The translations under genes and the position numbers were made by a program. Under the pieces are notes generated by a model. That model saw only the letters and a list, made by a program, of their open reading frames with translations. It had not been told where the DNA came from and searched no databases. 64,000 nucleotides of DNA from Galdieria sulphuraria (Eukaryota > Rhodophyta > Bangiophyceae > Galdieriales > Galdieriaceae). The stretch spans positions 204,243 through 268,242 of the forward strand of contig NW_005178468.1 of assembly GCF_000341285.1 (NCBI RefSeq), in the 5' to 3' direction. This document shows positions 45,201 to 56,459 of this stretch, piece after piece. Positions within the stretch are counted from its first letter, which is position 1; every line of letters starts with the position of its first letter.

Positions 45201-48200
45201 AGTAGTCACAACAGTAGATTGAGGTCTCCTCAGAGCACGTTCTCGAGAACTTCCAGAGCTTTGAGACTTGGATTGAGTTGACTCTGACTCTGATAATCCA
45301 TTCTCTAGCCTTTCCAAAATTGGCTTCACTTGCGTCAGTAGGTTTTCAGATTTGGCTTTGACTTGACGTTGCACAACTGATACACCGACTTGTTGTGATA
45401 CCCACTCAAGTAACTGCTCTCCAAGCTGACGAACTTCAAGTGTCTTACTCTGTATACCAACAGTTGCGCAGTCGACCCAGACAAGAACTTCAGTTTCCGT
45501 CACTTCCAAGGACTTGTAGTTTTCACATGATTTGAGATGTGGAAGAATCCACTGTAGAATTTCTTTTCGAAGTTGCGCATTGTCTTGTTGCAAAATCGGT
45601 GGCAAATTCTTCAACAGAAAAGCCAAACCCATTTCTGTTTTACAACGTTCCAAGCATGCCAAAGAAGCTTCCCTTACATTCTTCTTACTATCAGCGATAC
45701 CTATTGTGCAAACAGCAGGCAATATGTGCTTTGCTATATTAGAGCCACAGTTTCCCAATGATAAAAGCAGTTTTTCCAGTACACTCAATCCAAATGCTGC
45801 AAGGTTTCTATTTGTATCACTTATTCTACTTTTAAGTGCATTTACCAGTTCCATATTCACATTTGGTTCGATAGAAAATCTTGCATCTCGAAGTATACTT
45901 TCGACGCTGCTTAGAGCTTCCTGTCTTATCTTCCAGTTTTTATCACCAAGTTCATTTACAAGCTTTGAAGTCACTTTTGAAGTAATATCAGTTTTACAAG
46001 TCTTTTCGGAAAAAGATGAACCAAGATTATTTTCTACAGAATGAATGAAATCTATCTTGACATTGGAACGTATTGATCTCTTGGCAACTTCAGAGTCCTT
46101 TGGTAGTTTAGATAATTCACCTTCAATGTTCGCAATCAATTGCGACTTTACCCCATGCTGTTCTAATGCAGTACGGATAGATGAGTTTGGAAACTTGGAT
46201 TGAAGGACTGCAGCAAGTTTGGTTGCACCAGAGCGAACGAGTGGAGATGAATTCTCAAATAACGATGGAAGGAAAGACAATATGATATCCTTCGGGGTTG
46301 TCTCAACATTAAATTCTAAAACTAACTTCTCCAAGAAAGAAATGATGTTGGCTACTAACTTGGGATTCTTCGCATCCTTTAAAGCCTTTGATACATAAAT
46401 GTGAGCGACAGTAATTGGCATCACAATTTCGGCTGCTTCTAAGAGGAAATCAGTTGCTAATGATGAAAATTTGAGATCACCCAGCTTTTCAACAGAATTA
46501 ATACCAAACTCTTTTAGGAGCTCTGGTTGAATGTTATCACAGAACTGGCACACAATCTTCAAGATTTCTAGTTTGTTGCGAACGACAATAGCATTGGAAT
46601 CTTTCAGTCCCCCATTTTTTGATAACACAGCGCAGATAACTTTTGCGACATGATTGACATCAGTAGCACTACGAAATAGTTCAGGAACTGCATTCTTAAG
46701 TTCTTCTGTACCCGCCACTCTCTCTTTAAAGTCACTACTTGAGAAGTTTGAGATGGGAATGTTTGGAAAAAGCTGTTTCGCGTTAACCTCAAGCTCTTCT
46801 TCACTGAGTTGAGATTCTTGTTGTTCACTATATACGGCCGATGACTGTGGCTTGGCTACAGAAAGTTCTTGAGTAGAAGCTGACGCAATATTCTTCGTTG
46901 CAGTTGGAGTCGATGATGTTGATTTTGGGGGCTTTGAAGGCTTGGAGGAGTTCGAAGAACCTGAAGATATTGCCACAGAGTGACGTTTCGTCTTGGATGC
47001 AAGCCTTGGTCTTGTGCTCTGCAGTGACATTCGTTTGTCATCTCGTCGTTTGACCGTTCTTGAAGTAGAGGCAGTATGACTTTCACGTTGATGTTCTTTC
47101 GATGTCACCACATCTCTAGATTTATTGACTGATCCTCGTAATGCAGGTACTTCCGAAACATAATGTTGAAGTTTTTCTTTTCGTATGGTGTCCAGAGAGT
47201 CTATAAAAGAAGATAAAGCATTTTCTCCCACTAAGCATGTTAAAGCAGCCAAACAAGATAGAGCAGCGTCTCGCACTTCAGGAGTCGAATCTTCACTTGC
47301 TTTGATAAACAATGATGCTAGATCTTTTGCATTACTTTTAAAAGATGAACCAGGAAAAATATTGGAACGTAGACAACTGTCAATCCACTGCAGAGCCAGT
47401 GCTCGTGCTGTAGGAACCTTATTCGACACAGCAGTCGATATTTCTTCCTTAATGTCTACAAGTTGAATACACTTTTTACAGAAAAGAGTCTTCAATGTAG
47501 ACATAATTGCATCCACTAGGACCTTGTTCTTTTCCTTTAATCTTGATAGCAACTCTGCAATAATAAGTCTGCTATAAGTTGTAAAATTTTCTCGCAAGCC
47601 AATTGCAAGACTTTCAGCACATCTTGAGGCTGCCGCAGTTACATTCACATTCACTTCTTTGGCAAGAATTCTTTTCAATTCCTTTACAAGGGGAGTGAAG
47701 TCGCCATTGATGATCTTCTTTCCTTCACAGTTGGAACTAACGTCATCCAGAACTTGCTTCTTTACTGACCACTTTTTACAATTCAATGCACCATAGAAAT
47801 CAACTTTGTTGCCTTCATCTATTTCGTATTTCATGTGTGAAATTTTTGCAAGCAAATCAATTTCTGGTGCCAAATCTAGTACATTGTCAGTGGATTGTTC
47901 GACTTCCTCTTCATTGCCATCTTTTTCTTCATATTCCGTTGAACCATCCTGATTCATATCTTCTCCTTTCTCTTCTTTGCTCTTTGTAAGACGCTTCGGA
48001 CGAGGCTTTTCTCCTTTCCATTCATCAAATGTAGCTTCCAATTCTCGTTTAGTCACTTCCTTGAAGCTTTCAGTAATAGGTTTTATTGCTTCACCAAGCC
48101 ACTTATACATTTCGACAATCAAGGCTTTCGTAGCATTTCTAACATCTGCATTACTGTGTTCCATAAGAGGTGGGAGCAGTTTCGCGACAAATTTGACATT

Positions 48201-48739
48201 GATTGCGTTAATACCAAAAATGTCTACAGCTTCCCTAACTGAATCTACGCAAGCAGAGACCACCTTTGGCGTCTTATGGTTGAAACCAGTGGCGATGCCC
48301 TCTACTGCTTGTTCTCCAGCCTCAGCATAAACAAATGCTAGAAATGCTTCATGTCCTCTTTGCTTGTTGGTTGGTCTTCCGGTAAACGCTTTGTCTGCCA
48401 CAGCTTTGCAAACTTCTGCTGCACATTTTTTTACCTAGTTGCCGGTGATTCTAGCATTCGAAACATTGAGCTTGTTTAACTAACCATAACAGAAGGAGCT
48501 CTTTCTGCGAAGACAATAATAGCTTCCAGTCCTGAAAGCTGTGCTGCAGCGTTGGCATCTTTAGCAAGTTTTACAAGACAACCTTGGTACTCTTCAAAAC
48601 GTGCGCTTTCGTCGATTGAAAGTTTTTGAAGTAAAGAAGCCAAATCTTTATAGCTTTGCTCTCGTACCTTCCATAAATTATGGGACAGACGATCACTGAG
48701 CTTAAGTTTTAATGCCTCCTTTACTTCTTCTTCGGACAT
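42239..48739 (-). CDS. MOR1: XMAP215/Dis1 (TOG-domain) microtubule polymerase, three exons
   Basis: Reverse exons 48485-48739, 44668-48434 and 42239-44612 with introns of 50 and 55 nt, together 2131 residues. Each of several TOG blocks has HEAT-like repeats: TOG1 (HNLWKVREQSYKDLASLLQK), TOG2 (LNCKKWSVKKQVLDDVSSNC), TOG3 (SSDFKERVAGTEELKNAVPE), TOG4 (ELGDKNWKIRQEALSSVESI) and a fifth before residue 1500. Ser/Arg-rich linkers between them (for example around residue 500) would bind the microtubule lattice. Length is similar to plant MOR1 and human CKAP5. These proteins add tubulin dimers to plus ends and organise spindle and cortical arrays. The start at 48739 is the first ATG; the open frame goes further without one. 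Confidence 0.92.
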
Positions 48740-48889
48740 GAGTTCTGGTCCAAGACCTATCAAGCCCTGATGATTAGGATTGATTCGTTGCAAATGGAAA
48801 AGTTTGAATTGCCAACGTGTCTTTTCAAATTTACCCGCGTAAGGTCATTATCATATTTTATAACTTCAAAAATACTTTTTCTGTGACTA

Positions 48890-48979
48890 GATCCCGTGGC
48901 CTAACGGATAAGGCGCCAGACTTCGGTTTTGAAACAGGGAGATATCTGGAGATTGCGGGTTCAAGTCCCGTCGGGGTCG
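48890..48979 (+). tRNA. tRNA-Arg (anticodon TCG) with a 17-nt intron
   Basis: 90 nt with acceptor GATCCCG/CGGGGTC (one T-G pair) and discriminator G. Box A is GTGGCCTAACGGATAAGGC; the anticodon stem is CCAGA/TCTGG. The anticodon loop starts CTTCGG, anticodon TCG, then a 17-nt intron (48927-48943) after position 37, the canonical site. The T arm is GCGGG-TTCAAGT-CCCGT. CCA is not encoded. T-runs at 48987-48990 and 48997-49002 are pol III stops. It is divergent from the XMAP215 gene. Confidence 0.92.
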
Positions 48980-48996
48980 ATACTGATTTTGCCGTG

Positions 48997-49002
48997 TTTT
49001 TT
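48997..49002 (+). terminator. RNA polymerase III terminator of tRNA-Arg
   Basis: Six T residues 18 nt downstream of the tRNA end, with an additional run of four T at 48987-48990. Confidence 0.6.
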
Positions 49003-49971
49003 GTAGAAAACATTTTGTGAAATTTGGATGGTTTCTGTTCCTTTCAAATCTTCAGCGTGGTCTTCTTAGCATACATGAGCATGCTAGTTAGTTGCTCGGA
49101 TCTTTTAAGCATCCAGAGTTGTAAAGGTTTCATGTCCTATTTGTGAAAAGCTGCAGATAGTCCAAACTCCGTTGAAAGAAACTTTCTATTTGACGCAAAC
49201 AATTGCTCGAAATAAAACAAGCGTTACCTTTTACAAATGTTGACAACGTATTTCATTTAGAGTCGTTTCAACGTGGAGCTCTTTGAGAGGCTTTTAAAAA
49301 ATATCACTGTGTCAGTTTAGATACTGGTTCACCAAAGTGAGGTAAACAGGGATCCAGGCTCGTATAACAAAAGAAATTAGATTGACAAGCTCTTTCCACT
49401 CACTCATTCGAGAAAAATATTCTTTCTTAAGCGCTAATTACTGGTTAACGAAATTGTGTGATAGACCGTTGGATACGTCGTGTGATTGTTCAAAATCACA
49501 AAAAACTCCTTGGTTTGTCAAGTTCACCCAGTTAGTGTCAACTAGTCGGTGAAACCTCGTCTTAGAAAACCAACTTATTAGTTCTTTACCAGATGGTGGA
49601 AGAAGGCATCTCCTTTAAGACCTCAACAGGGCAATGAGTAAAGTTAAAAACTTAACAAGCGAAAGTACTGGTTTCGGTAAAAAGGCCAACTCAGAAAAGG
49701 TTTGTTACTCTATGTCAACAGACATTGAGAAAGAATAGAGTACTTTCTTCTTTCTAATAAACCAGATAGCAACGATTCCTAGTCAATCTATCAAATAGAC
49801 TGCAGGCACAAGAGTGTCTTAAGCATTCGTCAAAAAATTTTCTAAAGTGCTTGCCAAACAAATAGTTTCTAAGAATACAATAGTTTTTCAATAGATAAAG
49901 AAAGCAGTTTGAAGTTTGTGGCTTCTTACGTCATTCGTCAAACGAAATTGGAAAAGCTTCATTTTAGTATT
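49003..49971. other. Long intergenic region without a recognised gene
   Basis: About 970 bp. No open frame above about 40 codons gave a family-like sequence on either strand, and no snRNA, SRP or tRNA signature was found by eye. It has moderate AT content and no repeat that I could match elsewhere in the window. It is the upstream region of the UreE-like gene, which implies a long promoter for this compact genome, or an unrecognised RNA. Confidence 0.35.
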
Positions 49972-50751
49972 ATGGTCAGACGAATCATCAGGGTCTTAGA
50001 ACAGCGTCACGGAAGCCCACGCTTTTGGGCAACTTTACCCTTTTCTGCTAGAAGGGTTCATAAGGGACAGAGGTTTTTTTTAGATGACGGTGAAGAGGTT
50101 GAATTTGACTGCCCTTATAACAGTCTACTCACCCCAGGTCAGCAGCTGGAGACAGAACAAGGAGATATTGTGGAGATAATTGGCGAAGAGGAGGCAGTTT
50201 CTGTGGCTATGTTACGTCAAAGTCATCCTTTGTTATTTGGCAGGGCTTGCTATATTTTGGGAGTTTTTCATATACCCGTTGAGCTGGGTAGAGATTGGTT
50301 GCGATATCCAGTGAACAACCAAGTCGATAACAAACTGGCGGAACTTGGCTTAGAAGTACATACAGAAAGAGCTATTTTCTGTCCTGACAGGGATGCTTTC
50401 CTGTATCAAAATTTGATAGCGGCTGGCAGAAATCACGATGGTGCAGTAACAGTAAACAGTTCTTTGGTAGCGGATGGATATGCTCAAAGTTATACTCAAA
50501 ACGCACAGTATGCAGCTCCATTGAATAGGCCAGTCAATCCTTCAGGGTTTCCTAATGAATATCCTTATCAAGAAAACTATTCATATGACCCATATCGACC
50601 CAATCCTTCTTATGTTCAGCCAGTACCCGATTATAATGATGCCGTTTATGTTGTTCAAGACCCATATGGTTACGATCCTAATAATAGTCAATATTTACCC
50701 CCTCAATCTAATTCGGGAGGGTTTTTTAGAAGAATATTAGATGACTTGTAA
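49972..50751 (+). CDS. UreE-like protein without the nickel-binding histidines
   Basis: Single exon, 259 residues from the ATG at 49972. The first 150 residues align with bacterial UreE: N-terminal domain RVHKGQRFFLDDGEEVEFDC, middle TEQGDIVEIIGEEEAVSVAM, and the C-terminal domain from GRACYILGVFHIPVELGRDW to KLAELGLEVHTERAIFCPDR. In UreE the last block reads ACYHLGNRH-x-P...HHDHVLDDML; here His is Ile in YHL, and HHDHV is VNNQV. The bound-metal His is thus lost. The family's His-rich tail is replaced by 110 residues rich in Tyr, Pro, Asn and Gln (QPVPDYNDAVYVVQDPYGYD). UreE delivers Ni2+ to urease; eukaryotes normally use UreD, UreF and UreG without UreE. No intron, no clear leader. Confidence 0.8.
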   Translation: MVRRIIRVLEQRHGSPRFWATLPFSARRVHKGQRFFLDDGEEVEFDCPYNSLLTPGQQLETEQGDIVEIIGEEEAVSVAMLRQSHPLLFGRACYILGVFHIPVELGRDWLRYPVNNQVDNKLAELGLEVHTERAIFCPDRDAFLYQNLIAAGRNHDGAVTVNSSLVADGYAQSYTQNAQYAAPLNRPVNPSGFPNEYPYQENYSYDPYRPNPSYVQPVPDYNDAVYVVQDPYGYDPNNSQYLPPQSNSGGFFRRILDDL

Positions 50752-52359
50752 AACTTCTCCAGTCTTGTATCTATCAGGCATACTATGCTTTGAGATATTA
50801 TTCTAGTGAGGTTTTCTTATTCCAAAAATTTTTGTCTTCTTCAATTGCTATCACAGGGGAACATAATTTGTTTCAGGCATCTTTGAAATTTCTCAACAAG
50901 GAAAACATTCTTAAAGAAACCAATACAGAGAGGAATAATATTTATCATTTTTCATCTATTTGATTGTATATATACCAAGCTTTGTATCAAGATTCTGGAG
51001 ACATTCAACATTCAGCTTTTTGTAGTTTATCATCTTGTTGTAGCAAAAGCAAGGATTCATAAAGTTCGAACCCAATCTTCATTTTGAAGAATTTTTTTTA
51101 CTCATTATTTATTACAATGACCGGCAAAGTTACTGTGCTGTTTGGCAAGAACTTGGTTTTTGTCAGACAACAACTATGAGTGAAAAAAAGTTTTTAAAAT
51201 GGAGGAAAAATGCGTCGCCTTTTTAACATACCGTGCAAGAGAATATTGTCACAACTTCCACGGTTCTAACAGCCGGAACTCTCATGTGACTTTTGCACAG
51301 TAATAGATTCAGGAGGTTGTTGTAACTTTATCTAGTCAATCCACTTTATCGTTACTAAATTATCTATTTGTCCGTAGAAACGCAAGTAATCACGCCGTTT
51401 CATCAGTTTCTTAAAGTCAACCAACCCACAATACACCATTCGACTATTAGCAATGAGTACAGCCTTTCTTCTCCTTTGAAACCATAACCGAAAAGGGGTT
51501 TCCACCAAAGTGCTAATATTGCAAGGGAACAAAGTGTTTTGAGTTCAAATTCGACCTCGACTATTTTGTATTTTAGAGAAACTCTCGTTGACTTTGTTGG
51601 AATAAACGAAACTCACAAATGGACAACAAATCAGCGCTAATTCTCGCAACGCGTTGTTATTATTCTCATCACATAGTTTGGTTTAGTTAAATCTAACCAT
51701 ATTCGTCAGCTTTGGTGTCACACTTGCAAGTTGACAACAACTTTCCTAAGACACTAATATTCTCTTCTTGTAACGTGGTTATAATGAGATTGGTTTTAGT
51801 TAGGCTAAACATTGTCTCAATAGCTGAATATTTTTTAAAAGGGAGGCTTTCTGTAGAAACTCATCAGGTATACAAGAAACTATACCACTTGTAAAAGAAG
51901 CAAAGTTTACACTCAACAATACGTGATACTTTGTGGAAAGATCCAATGCTGAGAACTTTTTTGGACCCAGTTCACGCTTGATTATGAAACTTTTAGCTAC
52001 TCAAATTCCAGTGAGGATTTGGTTTAAGTTGTACAAATGAAGTTTCATCATTCAAGTTTCTCTTTGAATATCTTTCAAGCTGTGAATTATGTTGCAATAG
52101 TCCAACGATGCCTTGTGGAATTTAAGCTCCACATAACTTGTAGTGCCTTTTGCATTGTCCAACATTGAATAACTCTGTTACGTTTATATACTCTATATAC
52201 AAGAACTCTCTAAATTCTGGTATTCTATGTAAATAAGCTATTTGTGTTTCGAGGAGAAAGCAAAGGCGAAGGACATGGACTTCTAACTGTCTTGTAAATG
52301 AGCATATCCTTGTTGAGTGCTGTTTCAGGATATTTTTACTTTTATAGTTGCAGCACAGA
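50752..52359. other. Gene-poor region, nothing recognised
   Basis: About 1.6 kb after the UreE-like gene. A few short frames occur (such as 51332-51532, reverse, 66 codons without ATG), but no family was recognised. No RNA signature or clear repeat was found. It begins the gene-poor zone that extends to the window end. Confidence 0.35.
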
Positions 52360-53640
52360 ATCTTGTCCTGTAGGCTGTTGTTGAGAATCAGCCTTTGAGT
52401 TGATATTTTCATGTAGTTTTGCAGGAATCTAACCAGATTCTGCAATAGATCCTATGTTTATTGCACTTTTGATACTTTTCACACACACACACACACACAA
52501 TATATATATATATATATATATACTTTTCGTCTTATAAGAGACTCTTTTTAAAGAGGCAGATTGTAGCTCTGCGATCGCAAAAAACGCAAGACCATTCTGC
52601 CCATTTGTCATGATTTTTTTGATTGCTGTTTTTTTGGGTTGTTCATAGACTGGCATTTCCGACAAAGTCCATTATTACATAATGAGGACTGTTAGTAACA
52701 AGTTGACGACGCGTTTGATTCAGACTTTGACTAGAGATAGATAGATTGCCAAATATTCTAAAGAGCCAGAAAACGTCCAACCAAAATTGTATTGCAAATC
52801 ATGCTAGCATTGTCTAATTTCTCAATTCAAATATTCGTTACTGCCCATAAATGCCAATTCTAATTGAACATAGATGCAGAATTGGCAAATAAACCAAGTC
52901 AAAATAAAGAGAACAAAAAACAAAGCCTGGAAATTCTACCACTAAAAGAAGACAAAAAAACTTGAGCAACGAAGTAGTAAAACTAGAAACAAATGAAACT
53001 GATGATCATAAAGAAAAACAAGTAAAACGTTACAGGAAGATAAAATGCATGAATTGAGCTACGAGAAAGGGAAAAATTTAGTTTATTGCTAGAAGTGAAG
53101 TTTGAAAAAGGAAAAAAAGGAATAAAGCAACAGGTTGATAAATGAAACACAAAAACTGCAAGAAACTAAAGGACATGGGATTAAAGAATGTGCTAAGGAC
53201 ACTGTCAAATTATGGTTTTTCTGGGAAAATTTTGAATGAGATAGGTGACATAGAGTCGTGCTTTCAAAGAAAGTGGGTTTGTTCAGTTTGAGAAAAAATG
53301 TTTTGATTTCATAATATGTTCAAGCTGTTGTAACTAGGAGATAAAAGGAAAAAGGCAGGATTGAAAACCTAGGGTTGTGTTTCCTTGGTAAAAATTGTGA
53401 CACTGGTAGTTGTAGCTGCTACTGATTGGACCCTTTTTTTTGAAGGACTATTTTCTCTTTATGAAAGTAAAAGTGTAGAAGGGTGATATTATTCCAAAAA
53501 GCTATGTAGGTTGTGAGAGTAATAAAGGTGAAACTGTCGCCTTTGATGTTTCTGGAAGCCATCTGGTTAGAGTTGTCAATAGTCAAGGATATATAGATAG
53601 AGAGGAGGGTAGCATTAGTAGCCTGTGTGAAAGGGAAACA
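52360..53640 (+). repeat. Diverged direct repeat, copy 1
   Basis: Four blocks recur in the same order and direction at 53815-54570. Block A: TTGAGAATCAGCCTTTGAGT at 52381, against AAGAATCAGTCTTTGGGTTA at 53841. Block B: about 52525-52590 against 53950-54015 (both with GACTCTTTT and a CTCTGC near the end). Block C: 53290-53440 against 54222-54362 (GGTAAAAATTGTGAC against GGTAAAAGGTTGTGACGA). Block D: 53560-53640 against 54490-54570 (AGGGTAGCATTAGTAG against AGGGTAGCAGTAGTAG, then GGGAAACAAGGAGA in both). Copy 1 has about 500 bp more between B and C (about 52700-53250, A-rich). Identity by eye is 60-75%. Confidence 0.6.
52480..52522. repeat. Microsatellite (CA)n then (TA)n
   Basis: A run of about nine CA dinucleotides followed directly by about eleven TA dinucleotides, inside repeat copy 1. 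Copy 2 lacks it, so it arose after duplication or was lost there. Confidence 0.9.
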
Positions 53641-53814
53641 AGGAGAATCACTACTGGTATTTTATGGAAATTTGAGAGCTGTGTTGTCAAGAAAAGAGCA
53701 AAGACATTTAAGCTGTGGTTGAGTCTTAGTAGATTACTCAATGAGTTGTCTCGCAAGTCCATTTAGATTTAGTTTTACTGATCATTGTTAGAGCAGTTTT
53801 GCGTATTTATTAGC

Positions 53815-54570
53815 AATTGAAAGTCTTGTAGTCGATTGTTAAGAATCAGTCTTTGGGTTAATATTTCCACGGTATTCTACAAGAACAAGAAACCGGTCAG
53901 CCTCTCAGTTGAGTGTTTTGTCAGTATAAAGAGTTGTATTCCTTATGGTAGTTTTCTTTGTCGTTTATATGACTCTTTTCAATATAGAAAACTCGGTCTG
54001 TAACTCTGCAACAGGTTTTAAAGTGTAAACGATATTTGCACTTTTTGTAAAACCCATTCATTTTCAGGATAGCATAGGAATGTTTTGAGTCCATCATTGC
54101 ACATTTTTAATGATTGATGTCTTTTGAAATATTATTTGTGAGGCCTTAGAAAACGACACCCACGAGGTTTGACAGTTTTTGAAAACGAAAGCTGAATAAA
54201 CTGGCTTTTTGAAAGCAAGAAAAAATGTTTTCAATTCAAAATATACTCACATTGTTGGGAACCATGAAATAAGGCAAGGAAAATTGGCACTGCTGAAAGT
54301 CTTGGTTGCGTCCACCTGGGTAAAAGGTTGTGACGATGGCGACTGTAGCTATAGTCCGTTTTGAGAAACGTTTTTGTTTTTATGAATTACTGGGTTTACC
54401 GAGGGTGAAATATGTCTAAAACAACATGTGAGTAGTAAGAGTGATAGTGTTGGAACTAGTATTGATAGTGTTTCGAAAGGCATCTATTGCAAATCGTCTT
54501 TGGTTTCTAATATAGTTGGAACGGAGGGTAGCAGTAGTAGGAAGGTATGAATGGGAAACAAGGAGACTTG
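53815..54570 (+). repeat. Diverged direct repeat, copy 2
   Basis: The second copy of the unit described at 52360. It is shorter by about 500 bp between blocks B and C, and its block D runs into the open frame at 54551. In copy 1 block D, about 53485-53765 is open for over 90 codons; in copy 2 the homologous frame has a TGA just before the ATG at 54551. Confidence 0.6.
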
Positions 54571-55015
54571 TGTGAAACGTTACTTGCCTTGTCAAGAGTG
54601 CTGCCGATCTGTTTTTTCCCAACACACTGAAAGTCATGCTGTTGAAAGTAGTGGTAGTTGTAGCTGTCAAAAAGGTGAAAATGAGACACGACATTTTGTG
54701 CAAACAGGTTGCGTTTGGATAGTATACAAAGTAGCTCTGAAAGAAGCTCATGAAGGATTGGGAGAACTTCAACAATGTTACACGAGTGCATACATTGATG
54801 TCATCGTGTCCGACTGGAGTTTTTGGTTCGACTCTGAAAATAAAGTCCAACTTTTGGTAGATAATGCCTATAAAGCATACGCAGGCGAACAATTTGGTTT
54901 GCACAGTGACATGAACCCAAAACATTTTTCGACTATCACAGCAAAATCAAACCATTCGCCACTACTTGAAATTCAACCAGAACAGCAACAACAACAAATA
55001 AAGGCCCGATCCTAG
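54551..55015 (+). CDS. Hypothetical protein, 154 codons, doubtful
   Basis: An ATG-started frame beginning in block D of repeat copy 2. The product is mixed: a Cys-rich start (PCQECCRSVFSQHTESHAVE, SSGSCSCQKGE), then VWIVYKVALKEAHEGLGELQ and VSDWSFWFDSENKVQLLVDN, and a Gln run at the end. It has no membrane segment and no family I know. The middle has a credible amphipathic pattern, but the frame arises partly from repeat DNA and has an in-frame stop directly upstream. It could be the 3' exon of a decaying multi-copy gene. Confidence 0.3.
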   Translation: MGNKETCVKRYLPCQECCRSVFSQHTESHAVESSGSCSCQKGENETRHFVQTGCVWIVYKVALKEAHEGLGELQQCYTSAYIDVIVSDWSFWFDSENKVQLLVDNAYKAYAGEQFGLHSDMNPKHFSTITAKSNHSPLLEIQPEQQQQQIKARS

Positions 55016-56459
55016 TACAGTATGGCAGAGTCATCAATTCTACAAAGAGAATGACTTGTGTTTCTATCTTTTACTGTTTTCTTCGTTGTTGGCTTGACTG
55101 GAGAATTGCAACTGTTTTATTTACTTGGAATTGTAAACAGACAACAACAACAACAATAATAAGACAAAGTTATAGTTTATTGGTTAGTAGTACATGGAAT
55201 ATTAATAATAGTTTTCGTCATAAAAGTACGAATTTGACCTATTTTTTACCATACAGGAAAATTGCATTGTTGAGTTTACAAAATAAAAGGGCATCATTTG
55301 CACACTTACAGACTATTCTTGTACCTTGCTGTCGGTAGAACTACATACGGTTCTGATTTTGAACAACAAATAGAGCATCGAGTTGCTTTCTTCGTCGATT
55401 TTCGATTTTTCTTGTACCTGTTTGAGACTAATCTTTATCTTTTGATTCTTGAAACGAACTTATTTGTTAACTCATGATAGTATGATGAAGCGACTAGTCG
55501 TCATTTCTTTTCCGAAAACGTCGACGTACAACCTTTCAGAAGCTTTTTTCATTGGAAATCCCGATCACAAAGAATCTCTTTGTCCCGTGATAGTTGCATT
55601 GCATCTGGAGGGATGGGCAATTGATACTCCAAGTGATCAATTCGAGACAATTTCGTCAGTTGAAACAAGTAATCTTTGACAAGTGAACTTGCAGCATCAT
55701 GAAAGTGCACAACATACTGTTTTCTGTGATGTAGAATCTGCTACTAATTTATCTTGATATATTGTATTGTTCTTATGTCGAAACCATCTTACGATTATTC
55801 GTGCTCCAGAATATTTCCATCTTACTTGTTCGACCCTAAGACCAGCTTCATATGAAGTAGTCATCTAGTTAATAAGGATAAGATAATATCTCTATTTCGT
55901 TTTTTCTCTTCTTTATTGGCGTAATTGTAGAATGGTGAAGATCTTGTTTTTTAGAGTTGTAATATGTTGTAAAAACAGTTGAATGCTCATTGTACAAGAA
56001 AAGGGATGAAGATGATAGAAAGTAGTATTCGAAGACTGAGGTATGATGTAAAGTCAAAGAAAAAATCAACTAGATTGCAGTCAAAGTTCTGTACAAACTA
56101 TCTATTGGGAATAGAAATTGAACTTGTCCTAGTACGACCTACTGGTTGGTTTCCCTTATTCTTATGAATTGTTATAAAAAAGACAAAAATTTATGTTTTA
56201 CATAGTATATACTTTTCAGTGAAAGAATATAGAAAGGTCAGTCGAAAAAAATTCAAGGAAAAGAAGTTAAATGAATGCTTCCCTGGTTTCATGATTTAGA
56301 ATATCAGACATATGATGTACAGATTTTGAGGTTGATCCTCACAAAAAGCAAGCAAAATCAACTCTGTGATTTTTACACAAGTAGCAGCAAAACACAAACT
56401 AATAGTCATATGTTCTAATTTCAGGATCCTTTCGTATATCCTTTGATGTTTGAACCCTT
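55016..56459. other. Gene-poor region with microsatellites
   Basis: About 1.4 kb. A CAA/TAA microsatellite lies near 55140-55162 (ACAACAACAACAACAATAAT), with a similar CAACAACAACA run just before the region at about 54980. A 65-codon frame from an ATG near 55482 (MMKRLVVISFPKTSTYNLSE) has no recognised family. Otherwise nothing was seen. Confidence 0.35.

Noticed and set aside
51332-51532. 66-codon reverse frame (FRLWFQRRRKAVLIANSRMV)
   Set aside because: No start codon before the middle, no family, isolated in a gene-poor region.
52122-52445. 107-codon reverse frame overlapping repeat block A
   Set aside because: The same frame in repeat copy 2 has early stops, so there is no sign of coding constraint.
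54416-54925. 169-codon reverse frame opposite the 54551 frame
   Set aside because: Low-complexity Thr and Phe runs, opposite strand of repeat DNA, no family.
55482-55679. 65-codon plus frame (MMKRLVVISFPKTSTYNLSE)
   Set aside because: Too short, no family, no supporting signals.
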